From positions 558,001 through 622,000 of the forward strand of contig NZ_JAYXHS010000003.1 in the NCBI RefSeq assembly GCF_036017035.1: a stretch of 64,000 bases of DNA, written 5' to 3'. Each line of letters begins with the position of its first letter. Position 1 is the stretch's first letter. The translations under genes and the position numbers were made by a program. This document shows positions 9,892 to 18,393 of the stretch, piece after piece. Source of the stretch: Viridibacterium silvisoli. Lineage in GTDB: Bacteria > Pseudomonadota > Gammaproteobacteria > Burkholderiales > Rhodocyclaceae. The notes beneath the pieces are model-generated. The model saw only the letters and a list, made by a program, of their open reading frames with translations. It searched no databases and had not been told where the DNA came from.

Positions 9892-11424
9892 ATGCACATT
9901 TTGAGAAACATCCTGCTGAGCCTCGGCCTGGGCATCTCCGCCCTGGCCGCGGCCCAGGCGGCGGACAAACCCAATATCGTGGTCATCATGGTCGATGACA
10001 TGGCGCCGATGGACATATCGGCCTATCACCGCGGAGTGGGCGCCGTCGCTACACCGAACATCGACCGCCTCGCCAAGGAGGGTCTGATGATCTCGGACTA
10101 CTACGCCGAGCCAAGCTGCACCGCTGGCCGCGCGGCCTTCATCACCGGGCAGTATCCGGTGCGTACCGGGCTGACAGCCGTAGGGCAACCCGGTGCAAAG
10201 GTCGGCATACAGGACAGCGACGTCACCCTGGCCCAGTTACTGAAGGCCGAGGGCTACGCGACGGGCATGTTCGGCAAATCGCACATCGGCGACCGCAACG
10301 AGTACCTCCCGACCGTGCACGGCTTCGACGAGTTCTACGGCTTCCTCTATCACCTGAACATCATGGAGATAGCGGAGATGACCAACTTCCCCAAGGATCC
10401 GAAGTTTCCCGGCATTCCCCGCAACGTGATCCACGCGGTGGCTACCAATACCAACGACACGACGGAAGAGCCGCGCTGGGGCCGCGTGGGTAAACAGAAG
10501 ATTACCGACGAAGGCCCGCTCACCATCGAGCGCATGAAGACCATCGACGACACCTTCACCGACATGTCGATCGACTGGGTCAAGAAGCAGAAGGTCGCCA
10601 ACAAACCCTTCTTCCTGTGGTTCAACCCTTCACGCATGCACCAGAAGATTCACGTCAGCAACCAGTGGCTGGGCAAGAGCGGCCACACCGAATATGCCGA
10701 TGCCCTGCTTCAGCTGGACTCGCTGGTGGGCAAGCTGCTCAACACGCTCGATCAGGAAGGCCTGAGCAAGAACACCATCGTGCTGTTCACCTCCGACAAC
10801 GGCGTTAACCTGGCGCACTGGCCTGACGGCGGCGCCGCGTCCTTCCGCGGCGAGAAGGGGCTCACCTGGGATGGCGGCTTCCGTGTGCCGATGCTCGTTC
10901 GCTGGCCGGACCACATCAAGGCTGACACCTGGACCGGTGAGTTCATGGCCTCCGAAGACTGGGTGCCGACCTTGATGGCCGCGGTGGGCAAGCCGGATGT
11001 GAAATCGCAGTTGCTGACGGGCCTCAATGTCGGCGGCAAGACCTTCAAGAATCACCTCGACGGCTACAACCAGCTCGACATGCTGACAAAGGCCGATGGC
11101 AAGTCGAAGCGGCATGAGTTCTTCTACTTCGCAGAGACCAACATGAACGCGGTTCGTGTCGACCAGTGGAAGATTCACACGGCCACCAAGGACAAGTGGA
11201 TGGAGGCCGCCAAGCCGATACCTGGCGGCCTCGTCATCGACATCAAGCTCGATCCGTACGAGCGCTCTCCCGAAACGGGCGACCACTTCCGCTGGCAACA
11301 GCAGCGCAGCTGGATCATCCCGATCCTCGCGCCGTACATCGAAGCCTTCGAGAAGAGCATGAAGGACTACCCGCCTTCCCAGAAGGGTGCTGGCGGTATC
11401 GGCATGGCCTCGATGGAGAACTAA
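9892..11424 (+). CDS. Exported sulfatase, S1 family, CTAGR active site
   Basis: A 510-residue alkaline-phosphatase-fold sulfatase with a signal peptide cleaved after AAQA. Metal-binding VIMVDDMAPMD is near residue 27. The formylglycine motif reads SCTAGRAAFITGQ: C-x-A-x-R, with Ala where most aerobic sulfatases have Pro. FTSDNG and the C-terminal DPYERSPE (usually DPxExxN/P) complete the family pattern. It should hydrolyse sulfate esters in the periplasm after conversion of Cys to formylglycine. No maturase is encoded in the window. It is flanked on both sides by DUF1254 genes; the next ATG is 4 nt past the stop, so the three form an operon. Confidence 0.9.
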   Translation: MHILRNILLSLGLGISALAAAQAADKPNIVVIMVDDMAPMDISAYHRGVGAVATPNIDRLAKEGLMISDYYAEPSCTAGRAAFITGQYPVRTGLTAVGQPGAKVGIQDSDVTLAQLLKAEGYATGMFGKSHIGDRNEYLPTVHGFDEFYGFLYHLNIMEIAEMTNFPKDPKFPGIPRNVIHAVATNTNDTTEEPRWGRVGKQKITDEGPLTIERMKTIDDTFTDMSIDWVKKQKVANKPFFLWFNPSRMHQKIHVSNQWLGKSGHTEYADALLQLDSLVGKLLNTLDQEGLSKNTIVLFTSDNGVNLAHWPDGGAASFRGEKGLTWDGGFRVPMLVRWPDHIKADTWTGEFMASEDWVPTLMAAVGKPDVKSQLLTGLNVGGKTFKNHLDGYNQLDMLTKADGKSKRHEFFYFAETNMNAVRVDQWKIHTATKDKWMEAAKPIPGGLVIDIKLDPYERSPETGDHFRWQQQRSWIIPILAPYIEAFEKSMKDYPPSQKGAGGIGMASMEN

Positions 11425-11428
11425 TCTC

Positions 11429-12910
11429 ATGAAACGCAGAACATTCATCACCGCCGCAAGTGCAGTGGCTTATGGAACACCCCTGCTGGGTTTACTCGGT
11501 TCCAGCCCAGCGCTGGCACAGGCCGGCGGCGAGCCGCTGGGCGGGCATCCGCCTGCCGGGGCGAATTCGTCCATCAAGGACTTCGACTACCAGATCAAGT
11601 ACCAGCGCGCGTTCGAGGCCGTGCTCTGGAACATGCCTGCCATTGCCATCTACTCGTTCCGTCGCGCAGCCTTCGACGATCTGGGGATGACGGACAACGA
11701 CATCATCACCTACTCGCACACCGCCACGCCAAAGCTCGAGGCCATCACCGCGAACAGCTCGACGCCCTACATCGGCGCGTACACCGACCTGCGCAAGGGA
11801 CCGGTCGTTCTGGAGGTGCCTGCGTCGAGCGCCGAAGGCAGCCTGTATGGCCAGGTCGTCGATGCCTGGCAGCTCACGATTGCCGATGTCGGGCCGGCCG
11901 GCCTCGACAAGGGCAAGGGCGGCAAGTACCTGTTCACGCCACCGGGCTTCAAAGGCAAGGTGCCGGGCGGATATATCCACGTAGCTTCGCCGAACTTCCG
12001 CATCGCGCTCGCTTTCCGCTCCGTGCGCGCCCCCGGAAGGTCCATCGAAGAAGCCTTCCACTATGCGCAGAAGCTGCGCATGTATTACCTCTCCGACGCG
12101 AAGAGCTCTCCGAAGCAGAAATTCGTCGACCCTTCCGAGCAGCGCTACCCGACCCTGCCCTTCTACGACGAGCGCCACTTCCAGGACATGCACGCCATCA
12201 TGAGCGTGGAGCCTGTCCGCGAGCACGACAAGGTCATGATGGGCATGCTGAAGTCCATCGGCATCGAGAAAGGCAAACCGTTTGCGCCGGACGACACCGC
12301 CAAGCGCGCCATGCGCCAGGCCGTCATCGACGCCTGGTACTACATGCACTGGTGGTTCGATACCGAGATGGTCAAGCGCACCTACTGGCCCGACCGGCAC
12401 TACGTCTCGCTGCTGCAGACCGACACGAACCGCACCTTCACGTTCACCTACGACAACTACATCGACCTCACCGAACGCGCTGCCGAGTACTTCTGGTGCA
12501 CCTACATGCCGAAGATGCTCAGCGACACGCCAGCGACGCAGTACATGATGGCCCTGGCGGACAAGAACGGAAAACTGCTCGAAGCAGGCAAGACCTACAA
12601 GCTCGACGTACCGGCGAACATGCCCGTCAAGCAGTTCTGGGCACTTACGGTGTATGACCGCATGACCATGGGCTTCATCTACAGCGAGAGCAACCGCACC
12701 ACGCTCTCGTCCTACGACGTCGACAAGATGAAGAAGAACGCGGACGGCGGCGTGACGCTCTACGTCGGCCCCAAGGCGCCCGCGGGCCTGGAGAACAACT
12801 GGATACCGACATCCGGCAAACGACCGATGCCTGCCATGCGCTTCTACGGCCCGACGGAAGCCATGAACAACAAGAGCTTCAAGTTGCCGGACTTTGAACT
12901 GGTCGGTTGA
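11429..12910 (+). CDS. Tat-exported DUF1254 protein
   Basis: A 493-residue protein with a Tat-like signal (MKRRTFITAASAVAYG, hydrophobic stretch, then ALAQ). The DUF1254 region covers about 60-190 and DUF1214 about 390-490 (VKQFWALTVYDRMTMGF, LYVGPKAP, WIPT). Its ATG is 4 nt after the sulfatase stop, and its SD (GGAGA) lies inside the sulfatase gene, so translation is probably coupled. It is a distant paralog of 8409-9803. The biochemical role of DUF1254 is not established; its place beside a sulfatase suggests a partner in handling the sulfated compound or its product (inference). Confidence 0.85.
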   Translation: MKRRTFITAASAVAYGTPLLGLLGSSPALAQAGGEPLGGHPPAGANSSIKDFDYQIKYQRAFEAVLWNMPAIAIYSFRRAAFDDLGMTDNDIITYSHTATPKLEAITANSSTPYIGAYTDLRKGPVVLEVPASSAEGSLYGQVVDAWQLTIADVGPAGLDKGKGGKYLFTPPGFKGKVPGGYIHVASPNFRIALAFRSVRAPGRSIEEAFHYAQKLRMYYLSDAKSSPKQKFVDPSEQRYPTLPFYDERHFQDMHAIMSVEPVREHDKVMMGMLKSIGIEKGKPFAPDDTAKRAMRQAVIDAWYYMHWWFDTEMVKRTYWPDRHYVSLLQTDTNRTFTFTYDNYIDLTERAAEYFWCTYMPKMLSDTPATQYMMALADKNGKLLEAGKTYKLDVPANMPVKQFWALTVYDRMTMGFIYSESNRTTLSSYDVDKMKKNADGGVTLYVGPKAPAGLENNWIPTSGKRPMPAMRFYGPTEAMNNKSFKLPDFELVG

Positions 12911-13013
12911 CGGCCTGCTGCAGGAAGTCATGCGGGCAGACTTCGCTTCTCGCATGATGCCGGGGCCTGTGTAATCGCTCGCCCTGCGGGCACTATCGCT
13001 ACCCGGCATGGAC

Positions 13014-13081
13014 CCGGACATGTTGTCCGGAAAATGTTTCATTCCGCCGCGTCGTGCCGGGCTTGCTGTGCAAGCCCGGCA
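13014..13081 (+). terminator. Two hairpins after the DUF1254-sulfatase operon
   Basis: Stem CCGGACA/TGTCCGG (13014-13030) and stem TGCCGGGCTTGC/GCAAGCCCGGCA (13055-13081), each with a 3-nt loop. Neither has a U tract, so they may be mRNA 3'-end or attenuating structures rather than classic terminators. The rest of the 12911-13251 gap shows nothing else. Confidence 0.45.
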
Positions 13082-13251
13082 TCGCCATGCTCACCAACGC
13101 CTTGCACTCACGCACTCCTGCCCCTGCCAGATCGCGCCGATGCGGCTTACGAAGAAATACTTTCCCCCAGCTGCATCCATTCAGCTCTCTCGCGGGTAGA
13201 GCCTGCAGCAGTGCATTTGCTGCGCCCCCTCTACAACTCCGGGAGAATCAC

Positions 13252-13827
13252 ATGTCGTCAATTCGCGCCCCTCGTTTTTCACGTGCTCTAACCCTTTCGC
13301 CCGCCGTCGTGCTGCTGGCAGCCTGCAGCTCCATGTCGGGCCCCGCACCAACCGCATCAAAGTTCTCGCAAACCGATCTGCCCGCTCCAATCCAGGTTCC
13401 CGCCGGCAACCGCGTGGCCATGGAAACAGTCGGCACGGGTGACATCACCTATGAATGTCGCGACAAGGCCAATGCACCGGGCCAGACCGAATGGGTTTTC
13501 GTCGGCCCCGACGCCAGGCTCCTCGACCGCAGCGGCAAGCAGGTCGGCAAGTACTATGGCCCGCCAGCCACCTGGGAAGCAGCGGATGGCTCAAAGATCA
13601 CCGGCACCCAACTCGCCGTCGCACCCGCCAGCCCGACCAGCCTGCCGTACCAGCTGGTGAAGGCCAACCCGGCTGTCGGCAGCGGCGCCATGAGCGGCGT
13701 GACCTACATCCAGCGGGTCGCGCTACAAGGCGGCATCGCTCCCGCCAGCCCCTGCACGGCAGAAACGAAGGGCAAGAAGCAGATCGTCAAGTACCAGGCT
13801 GACTACATCTTCTGGACCGCATCCTGA
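13252..13827 (+). CDS. DUF3455 family lipoprotein
   Basis: A 191-residue protein with signal peptide and lipobox LLAAC (Cys near residue 24). The DUF3455 pattern follows: QVPAGNRVAMETVGTGDITYEC, WVFVGPDARLLD, GKYYGPPATWEAADGSKITG, SGVTYIQRVALQGGIAP, ADYIFW. Function unknown. GGGAGA lies 6-11 nt before the ATG; upstream in-frame starts back to 13054 would run through the hairpins. It is followed 80 nt later by the ECF sigma gene. Confidence 0.82.
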   Translation: MSSIRAPRFSRALTLSPAVVLLAACSSMSGPAPTASKFSQTDLPAPIQVPAGNRVAMETVGTGDITYECRDKANAPGQTEWVFVGPDARLLDRSGKQVGKYYGPPATWEAADGSKITGTQLAVAPASPTSLPYQLVKANPAVGSGAMSGVTYIQRVALQGGIAPASPCTAETKGKKQIVKYQADYIFWTAS

Positions 13828-13907
13828 GCGTTCCAGCAAGCGACAGCATCGCGTCGCGCGGAAGGCTGGGTTACGATCCGGCTTTCCGCGCCCGGCCCGC
13901 CAGCATC

Positions 13908-14468
13908 TTGCACACAGATTCCTTCGATCATGATGCGGCCCTGCAGGCCTGTGCGCGCGGCGACCGCCAGGCCCTGCAGCGCATCTACGAACACGAGCGT
14001 CGCTACCTGTTCGGTGTGGCACTGCGCATCGTACGCCAGCACCAGCGGGCGGAAGATGTGTTGCATGACGCCTTCATCAGCATCTGGCAACGCGCGGCGA
14101 GCTTCGATCCAGCGCGTGGCGAAGGCCGCGGCTGGATCTTCAGCATCGTGCGGCATGCCGCCCTGAATCTCGTGCGCAACCATCTGCGCGAGGTCAGTGT
14201 GGATGAAGATGCGGCGCTCTCCATTTACGACCAGGCAGTCATGGCGAATCACGCAACGACCGATGATCCTTTCGAGCGCCGCGTGGAGCTGGGGCGCCTC
14301 GGCGATTGTCTTGGCGGCCTCGAGCCGGGCCGCCGCGCCTGCATCGTCATGGCCTACGTCGACGGCTGCTCGCACGGAGAGATTGCCGAACAGACCGGCA
14401 GGCCTCTCGGCACGGTGAAGGCCTGGATACAGCGCGGCATGCGCGCTTTGCGGGAGTGCATGGGATGA
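13908..14468 (+). CDS. ECF sigma-70 family RNA polymerase sigma factor
   Basis: A 186-residue ECF sigma factor. Region 2: RIYEHERRYLFGVALRIVRQHQRAEDVLHDAFISIW; region 4: LGGLEPGRRACIVMAYVDGCSHGEIAEQTGRPLGTVKAW, each cited here only by its key words DVLHDAF and GEIAEQTGRPLGTVK. The likely start is the TTG at 13908; no in-frame ATG precedes region 2. The stop overlaps the anti-sigma ATG (ATGA), the usual layout for a sigma/anti-sigma pair. It resembles SigK/RskA-type pairs. It lies between two sulfatase loci, but no target promoter can be named from sequence. Confidence 0.88.
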   Translation: MHTDSFDHDAALQACARGDRQALQRIYEHERRYLFGVALRIVRQHQRAEDVLHDAFISIWQRAASFDPARGEGRGWIFSIVRHAALNLVRNHLREVSVDEDAALSIYDQAVMANHATTDDPFERRVELGRLGDCLGGLEPGRRACIVMAYVDGCSHGEIAEQTGRPLGTVKAWIQRGMRALRECMG

Positions 14469-15196
14469 GCGACGCAACCGACAAGCCGGGCAACGAAGAC
14501 ATCGACACGCTCGCCAGCGAATACGTACTGGGCACGCTCTCCGCCGCTGCACGCCGCGACGTCGAAACCCGTATGGCATCAGAACCGGCATTGCGAGCCG
14601 CCGTCGATGCATGGGAAACCCGCCTGCAGCCCCTCACGTCATTGGCCGCACCTGCCGACCCCTCGCCCGCACTGTGGCCGCGCATCGAACGCAGCCTTGG
14701 CTTCACACAGGCAAGCCGGCCCGCATCGTCCACCTCTTCGCTTGGAAACTGGTGGAACAACCTGCACCTCTGGCGCGGCCTCGCCCTCACCGGCTTCGCC
14801 GCCGCGCTGGCGCTCGCCGTCGCCCTGCACACCCAGCTCGGCACGCCAGCCGGGCCGCAATACCTCATCGTGCTGGTCGCGCCGCAAGACAAGGCGCCGG
14901 GCTGGGTCGTACAGGCCAACGCAACACAGGAGCTCAGCCTGATCCCGCTGGGCACGGCCGTCGTGCCTGCATCGAAATCTCTGCAGTTCTGGACCAAGGC
15001 CGACGGCTGGTCCGGCCCCGTCTCACTCGGTCTCGTCAAGCCTGGCGAGACGCGCCGGATCACCCTCGACAAGTTGCCGCCGCTGCAACCGAACCAGCTG
15101 TTCGAGCTGACGCTTGAACCGGAAAACGGATCGCCGATCGGTCGTCCGACGGGACCGATCCAGTTCATCGGGCGTGCGGTGAAGGTGCGCGGGTGA
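14465..15196 (+). CDS. Anti-sigma factor, RskA-like
   Basis: A 243-residue membrane protein. The N-terminal zinc-less anti-sigma domain (TLASEYVLGTLSAAARRDVE) is followed by one transmembrane helix (about 97-118, GLALTGFAAALALAVAL) and a periplasmic RskA-type C-terminal domain (LQFWTKADGW, LPPLQPNQLFELTLEPENGSPIGRPTGPI, shortened here to its start and end). It overlaps the sigma gene by 4 nt, so the pair is cotranscribed and its function follows from that: holding the sigma factor inactive until a periplasmic signal. Confidence 0.88.
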   Translation: MSDATDKPGNEDIDTLASEYVLGTLSAAARRDVETRMASEPALRAAVDAWETRLQPLTSLAAPADPSPALWPRIERSLGFTQASRPASSTSSLGNWWNNLHLWRGLALTGFAAALALAVALHTQLGTPAGPQYLIVLVAPQDKAPGWVVQANATQELSLIPLGTAVVPASKSLQFWTKADGWSGPVSLGLVKPGETRRITLDKLPPLQPNQLFELTLEPENGSPIGRPTGPIQFIGRAVKVRG

Positions 15197-15202
15197 AGAG
15201 GT

Positions 15203-15218
15203 CACTTGATCTCAAGTG
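15203..15218. other. Short palindrome after the anti-sigma gene
   Basis: CACTTGA-TC-TCAAGTG, a 7-bp inverted repeat 7 nt after the anti-sigma stop, without a T tract. It could be an mRNA end structure or a protein-binding site. The remaining 15219-15405 stretch shows no gene. Confidence 0.3.
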
Positions 15219-15405
15219 CAAGGGCTCTAGATAGTCCTGCTGTGCCTGTCGGGCGTCGCGATGACATCGCACCCCTGCATTCCCTGGTCCATCGCTGAGT
15301 CCTCGGCCCTGAGGGCTGGAGCAGCATTTCTCCGCCCCGGCTCCCACACTCCGGCCTGAGCTGATCGGCGACCGCACCGGAGCAGCGCACCTTCCGTACG
15401 CGCCC

Positions 15406-15475
15406 ATCTGCCCCAAGGTGCAAGCTGCCCTGCACCTTGGGACGATGCGGCAAGCTGCTATAGAGACCACCCTTG
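15406..15475 (+). promoter_or_regulatory. Sulfatase-locus palindromic element, copy 2
   Basis: Second copy of the element at 8282-8351: ATCTGCC, arms CCCAAGGTGCA (15412-15422) and TGCACCTTGGG (15431-15441) around an 8-nt spacer, ACGATGCGGCAAGC, then ACCCTTG after 13 nt. The spacers differ from copy 1 while arms and distances are kept, which argues for selection on the motif. It lies 69 nt before a small ORF and 210 nt before the arylsulfatase ATG. Confidence 0.7.
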
Positions 15476-15543
15476 TCGCGCGACTTGAGCGCTCTCCGGT
15501 CGCATGCCTAGATGCCTTGCTGCGCACGATCACAGGATTCGAC

Positions 15544-15654
15544 ATGAACCCCGCTCTCAAAGCCTCCGCAACTGCCATTGCACTTGAAGGATGTGGAAAA
15601 GCTTTTTTGCGCAAGCAAGTGATTACTGAAATGGCATGTTGCCATGTGGGCTGA
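15544..15654 (+). CDS. Possible small ORF ahead of arylsulfatase
   Basis: A 36-codon frame with a plausible SD (AGGA, 8 nt spacing). The context AGGATTCGACATG matches the start of the 8409 gene (AGGATCCGACATG), and both follow a copy of the palindromic element at a similar distance. The peptide is not recognised and contains three cysteines. It may be a leader peptide or the stub of a lost DUF1254-type gene. Confidence 0.3.
   Translation: MNPALKASATAIALEGCGKAFLRKQVITEMACCHVG
15631..15645 (+). other. Hairpin ATGGCA-TGT-TGCCAT
   Basis: A perfect 6-bp inverted repeat with a 3-nt loop, 40 nt before the arylsulfatase ATG and overlapping the end of the small ORF. It may be an operator or an mRNA structure near the ribosome-binding region. 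Confidence 0.3.
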
Positions 15655-15685
15655 AGCAGGAAATACCCCGTCAAGGAGATTACCT

Positions 15686-18139
15686 ATGTGCATGAGAACG
15701 AAGGTCCTGGCCATCGCCGCTGCATTGCTCGCGGCGCTGGCGTGTTCGACCTCAATGGCCCAGACCACGGCAACGAGCGGCCCCGCCGCCTGGCCTGATC
15801 GCCTTCACCTGCCGATAGAGCCCTATCAGAAGGCGGGCAAACTGGCGCCGGCCGTGCGCGACTCCGACAAGCTGGATTGGCCAACCGAAATCAGCGCGCC
15901 TGAAGGGGCGCCGAATGTGCTGCTGATCATGATGGACGACGTCGGCTTCGGTGCCAGCTCACCTTTTGGCGGCCCCGTGCCAGTACCGACTCTCGAAAAG
16001 ATTGCACGCGAGGGGCTCCGCTACAACAGCTTCCACACCACGGCCGTGTGCTCGCCATCACGTGCGGCGCTGATCACGGGGCGTAATCACCATGTCGCCT
16101 CCACCGGCATCATTATGGAATTCTCGACGCCGTATCCGGGCTATCACAGCCTGGTTTCGCGCAGCGTCGGCACGATTGGCGAGATCATGACCGACAACGG
16201 CTACGCCACGGCATGGTTCGGCAAGAACCATAACGTGCCGGACTGGCAGAACTCGCCTGCGGGCCCGTTCAACCTGTGGCCTACCGGTCTCGGTTTCGAA
16301 TACTTCTATGGCTTCCTGGGGGCTGATGCCCACCAGTTCCGCCCCGCCGTGTACGAGAACACCAAGCCCATAGACCCCTATCTCGGCAAGGAAGACACCT
16401 ACCACTTCGATGCCGACATGGCTGACCACGCAATCAGCTGGATCAACACACAGAAGGCCGTGTGGCCCAAGAAGCCATTCTTCGCCTACTACGCCCCGGG
16501 TACTGCACACGCGCCTCATCATGCACCCAAAGACTGGATCGCGAAGTTCAAGGGCAAGTTCGACCAGGGCTGGGACAAGCAACGTGAAATGACCTTCCAG
16601 CGCCAGAAGGAGCTCGGCATCATTCCCCAGAACGCCGCGCTCAACCCGACCCCCAAGGAGTACAAGCGCTGGGACACGCTCTCTCCGGACATGAAGCGCG
16701 TGGCTGCGCGGGAAATGGAAGTGTATGCGGCTGCGCTTGCGCATGCCGACTACCAGGCGGGGCGCGTGGTTGACGCCATCAAGGCCATGGGCGAGCTGGA
16801 CAATACGCTCGTGATCTACATCATGGGAGACAACGGCGCCAGCGCAGAAGACCCGACGGGCACCGGCTTGACGAGCGAAATCGCCGTCATGGTCAACGGC
16901 GTCGTGGACAAACCCGAGTACATGGTGAAGAACATCGATGAATTCGGTGGCATGTGGTTCCAGAACCACTACTCGCACGGCTGGGCGCATGCCATGAACA
17001 CGCCGTTCCAGTGGGACAAGAAGATCGCCTCCCACCTCGGCGGTTCACGCACGGGCATGGCGGTCTCATGGCCGGGGCACATCAAGGACCCAGGCGCCAT
17101 CCGCAGCCAGTTCACGCATATCAATGACATCGTGCCCACGATCCTGGAGGCGACGAAGCTGCCTGCACCGGACACCATCAATGGCTTCAAGCAAGTGCCC
17201 ATGAACGGGACCAGCCTGCTCTACACCTTCGACAATGCAAGCGCTCCCGAGCGGCACACGACGCAGTACTTCGAAGTCATTGCCAACCAGGGCATCTATC
17301 ACAACGGCTGGATGGCCAGCACCACGCCCAAGCGGCTACCGTGGGAAGGACGCGGCCCCACCAACCCCGATCCGTTCAACGACTACGAATGGGAGCTCTA
17401 CAACCTGACCGAGGACTTTTCGCAATCGAAGAACCTGGCAGCCCAGCAACCTCAGAAGCTTGCAGAGATGCGGGCACTGTTCAAGACAGAAGCGGAGAAG
17501 AACAAGGTCTTCCCACTCGATGACCGCTACATCGAACGCGTAGACCCGGCCAATCGTCCGCAGCCCAACAAGGGGCGCACACAGTTCGTCTATCGCGAAG
17601 GTGTCGTGCGTATCACGGAGCCCATGGCAGCGGACATCAAGAACACCTCGTTCAGGATCACGGCGGACATCGAAGTGCCTAAGAATGGACAAGGCATCAT
17701 CATGACGCAGGGTGGCTGGTTCGGCGGCGTGGCGCTGATGCTGCAGGATGGCAAGCCGAGCTTTGCGTACGCACGCTCGCACTACCCTGAGCACAAGTAC
17801 CGGATCAAGTCGCCAACGCGATTGGCGCCGGGCAAGCACCAGGTCGTGCTGGATTTTGTCTATGACGGCGGCGGCGTGGGCAAGGGCGGCACGGCAAGAT
17901 TGCTGGCCGATGGCAAGGAGGTCGCCAAGGGCCGCATTCCCGAAACCGTGCCATCCAGGTTCTCTGCCGATGAGACGCTCGATATCGGAGAGGATTCAGG
18001 CACACCTGTCGTGCGCGATTACAAGGTGCCGTTCCACTTCAATGGCCGCATCGAGAAGGTCGTGATCGACGTAAAACCGGCGGCAGGTGCAAGCCCTCAA
18101 GCCATGCTCAGTCTGCCACCGGGTTTGCGCGTCGATTGA
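15686..18139 (+). CDS. Large exported arylsulfatase, AtsA-like S1 subfamily
   Basis: An 817-residue sulfatase with a signal peptide cleaved after SMAQ (SD AAGGAGAT, ATG at 15686). Metal-binding LLIMMDDVGFG, canonical formylglycine motif AVCSPSRAALITGR, the HAPHHAPKDW segment and YIMGDNGAS are all present. A C-terminal beta-rich extension (about 620-817) is usual in these long AtsA-type enzymes. It should release sulfate from alkyl or aryl sulfate esters in the periplasm. It is monocistronic: palindromic element upstream, strong terminator downstream. Unlike the sulfatase at 9892 it has the standard Cys-x-Pro-Ser-Arg. Confidence 0.92.
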   Translation: MCMRTKVLAIAAALLAALACSTSMAQTTATSGPAAWPDRLHLPIEPYQKAGKLAPAVRDSDKLDWPTEISAPEGAPNVLLIMMDDVGFGASSPFGGPVPVPTLEKIAREGLRYNSFHTTAVCSPSRAALITGRNHHVASTGIIMEFSTPYPGYHSLVSRSVGTIGEIMTDNGYATAWFGKNHNVPDWQNSPAGPFNLWPTGLGFEYFYGFLGADAHQFRPAVYENTKPIDPYLGKEDTYHFDADMADHAISWINTQKAVWPKKPFFAYYAPGTAHAPHHAPKDWIAKFKGKFDQGWDKQREMTFQRQKELGIIPQNAALNPTPKEYKRWDTLSPDMKRVAAREMEVYAAALAHADYQAGRVVDAIKAMGELDNTLVIYIMGDNGASAEDPTGTGLTSEIAVMVNGVVDKPEYMVKNIDEFGGMWFQNHYSHGWAHAMNTPFQWDKKIASHLGGSRTGMAVSWPGHIKDPGAIRSQFTHINDIVPTILEATKLPAPDTINGFKQVPMNGTSLLYTFDNASAPERHTTQYFEVIANQGIYHNGWMASTTPKRLPWEGRGPTNPDPFNDYEWELYNLTEDFSQSKNLAAQQPQKLAEMRALFKTEAEKNKVFPLDDRYIERVDPANRPQPNKGRTQFVYREGVVRITEPMAADIKNTSFRITADIEVPKNGQGIIMTQGGWFGGVALMLQDGKPSFAYARSHYPEHKYRIKSPTRLAPGKHQVVLDFVYDGGGVGKGGTARLLADGKEVAKGRIPETVPSRFSADETLDIGEDSGTPVVRDYKVPFHFNGRIEKVVIDVKPAAGASPQAMLSLPPGLRVD

Positions 18140-18166
18140 GCATTGCGTCCCGAACGTGGAAAAAAG

Positions 18167-18195
18167 AATGGCTGCCCGCGGGCAGCCATTTTTTT
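18167..18195 (+). terminator. Rho-independent terminator
   Basis: Stem AATGGCTGCC / GGCAGCCATT with loop CGCG and a run of seven T, 27 nt after the arylsulfatase stop. Confidence 0.92.
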
Positions 18196-18253
18196 GACTC
18201 TTGAATGCATCATCCCGGTGAAACAGATGATCTACCAAAGCTCGCCCCAACAT

Positions 18254-18372
18254 CGTCATTCCCGCGAACGCGGGAATCCAGCGGCTTTGGCAGCCTCGTA
18301 GGGTGCGCAAAGGCTTTTCTTCGCGCACGCGGACGAACAACGTGCGCAACGCTGCGCGTGCACACCCTACGA
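18254..18372. repeat. Two REP-type palindromes
   Basis: A dRS3-like palindrome (GTCATTCCCGCGAACGCGGGAAT) at 18254-18281, then a longer imperfect inverted repeat bounded by CGTAGGGTGCGC (18297) and GCACACCCTACG (to about 18372). They lie between the convergent arylsulfatase and monooxygenase genes. Confidence 0.75.
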
Positions 18373-18393
18373 ACGGCGCGTGCTCAATGAAGC

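Noticed and set aside
11492..13042. Long minus-strand open frame of 516 codons opposite the DUF1254 gene.
   Set aside because: Shadow frame of GC-rich coding DNA; the translation is Arg/Val/Asp-rich without domains, and the plus-strand gene has a signal peptide, SD and family motifs. The same applies to the long minus-strand frames opposite 22.2-24.8, 31.1-33.1 and 35.3-36.7 kb.
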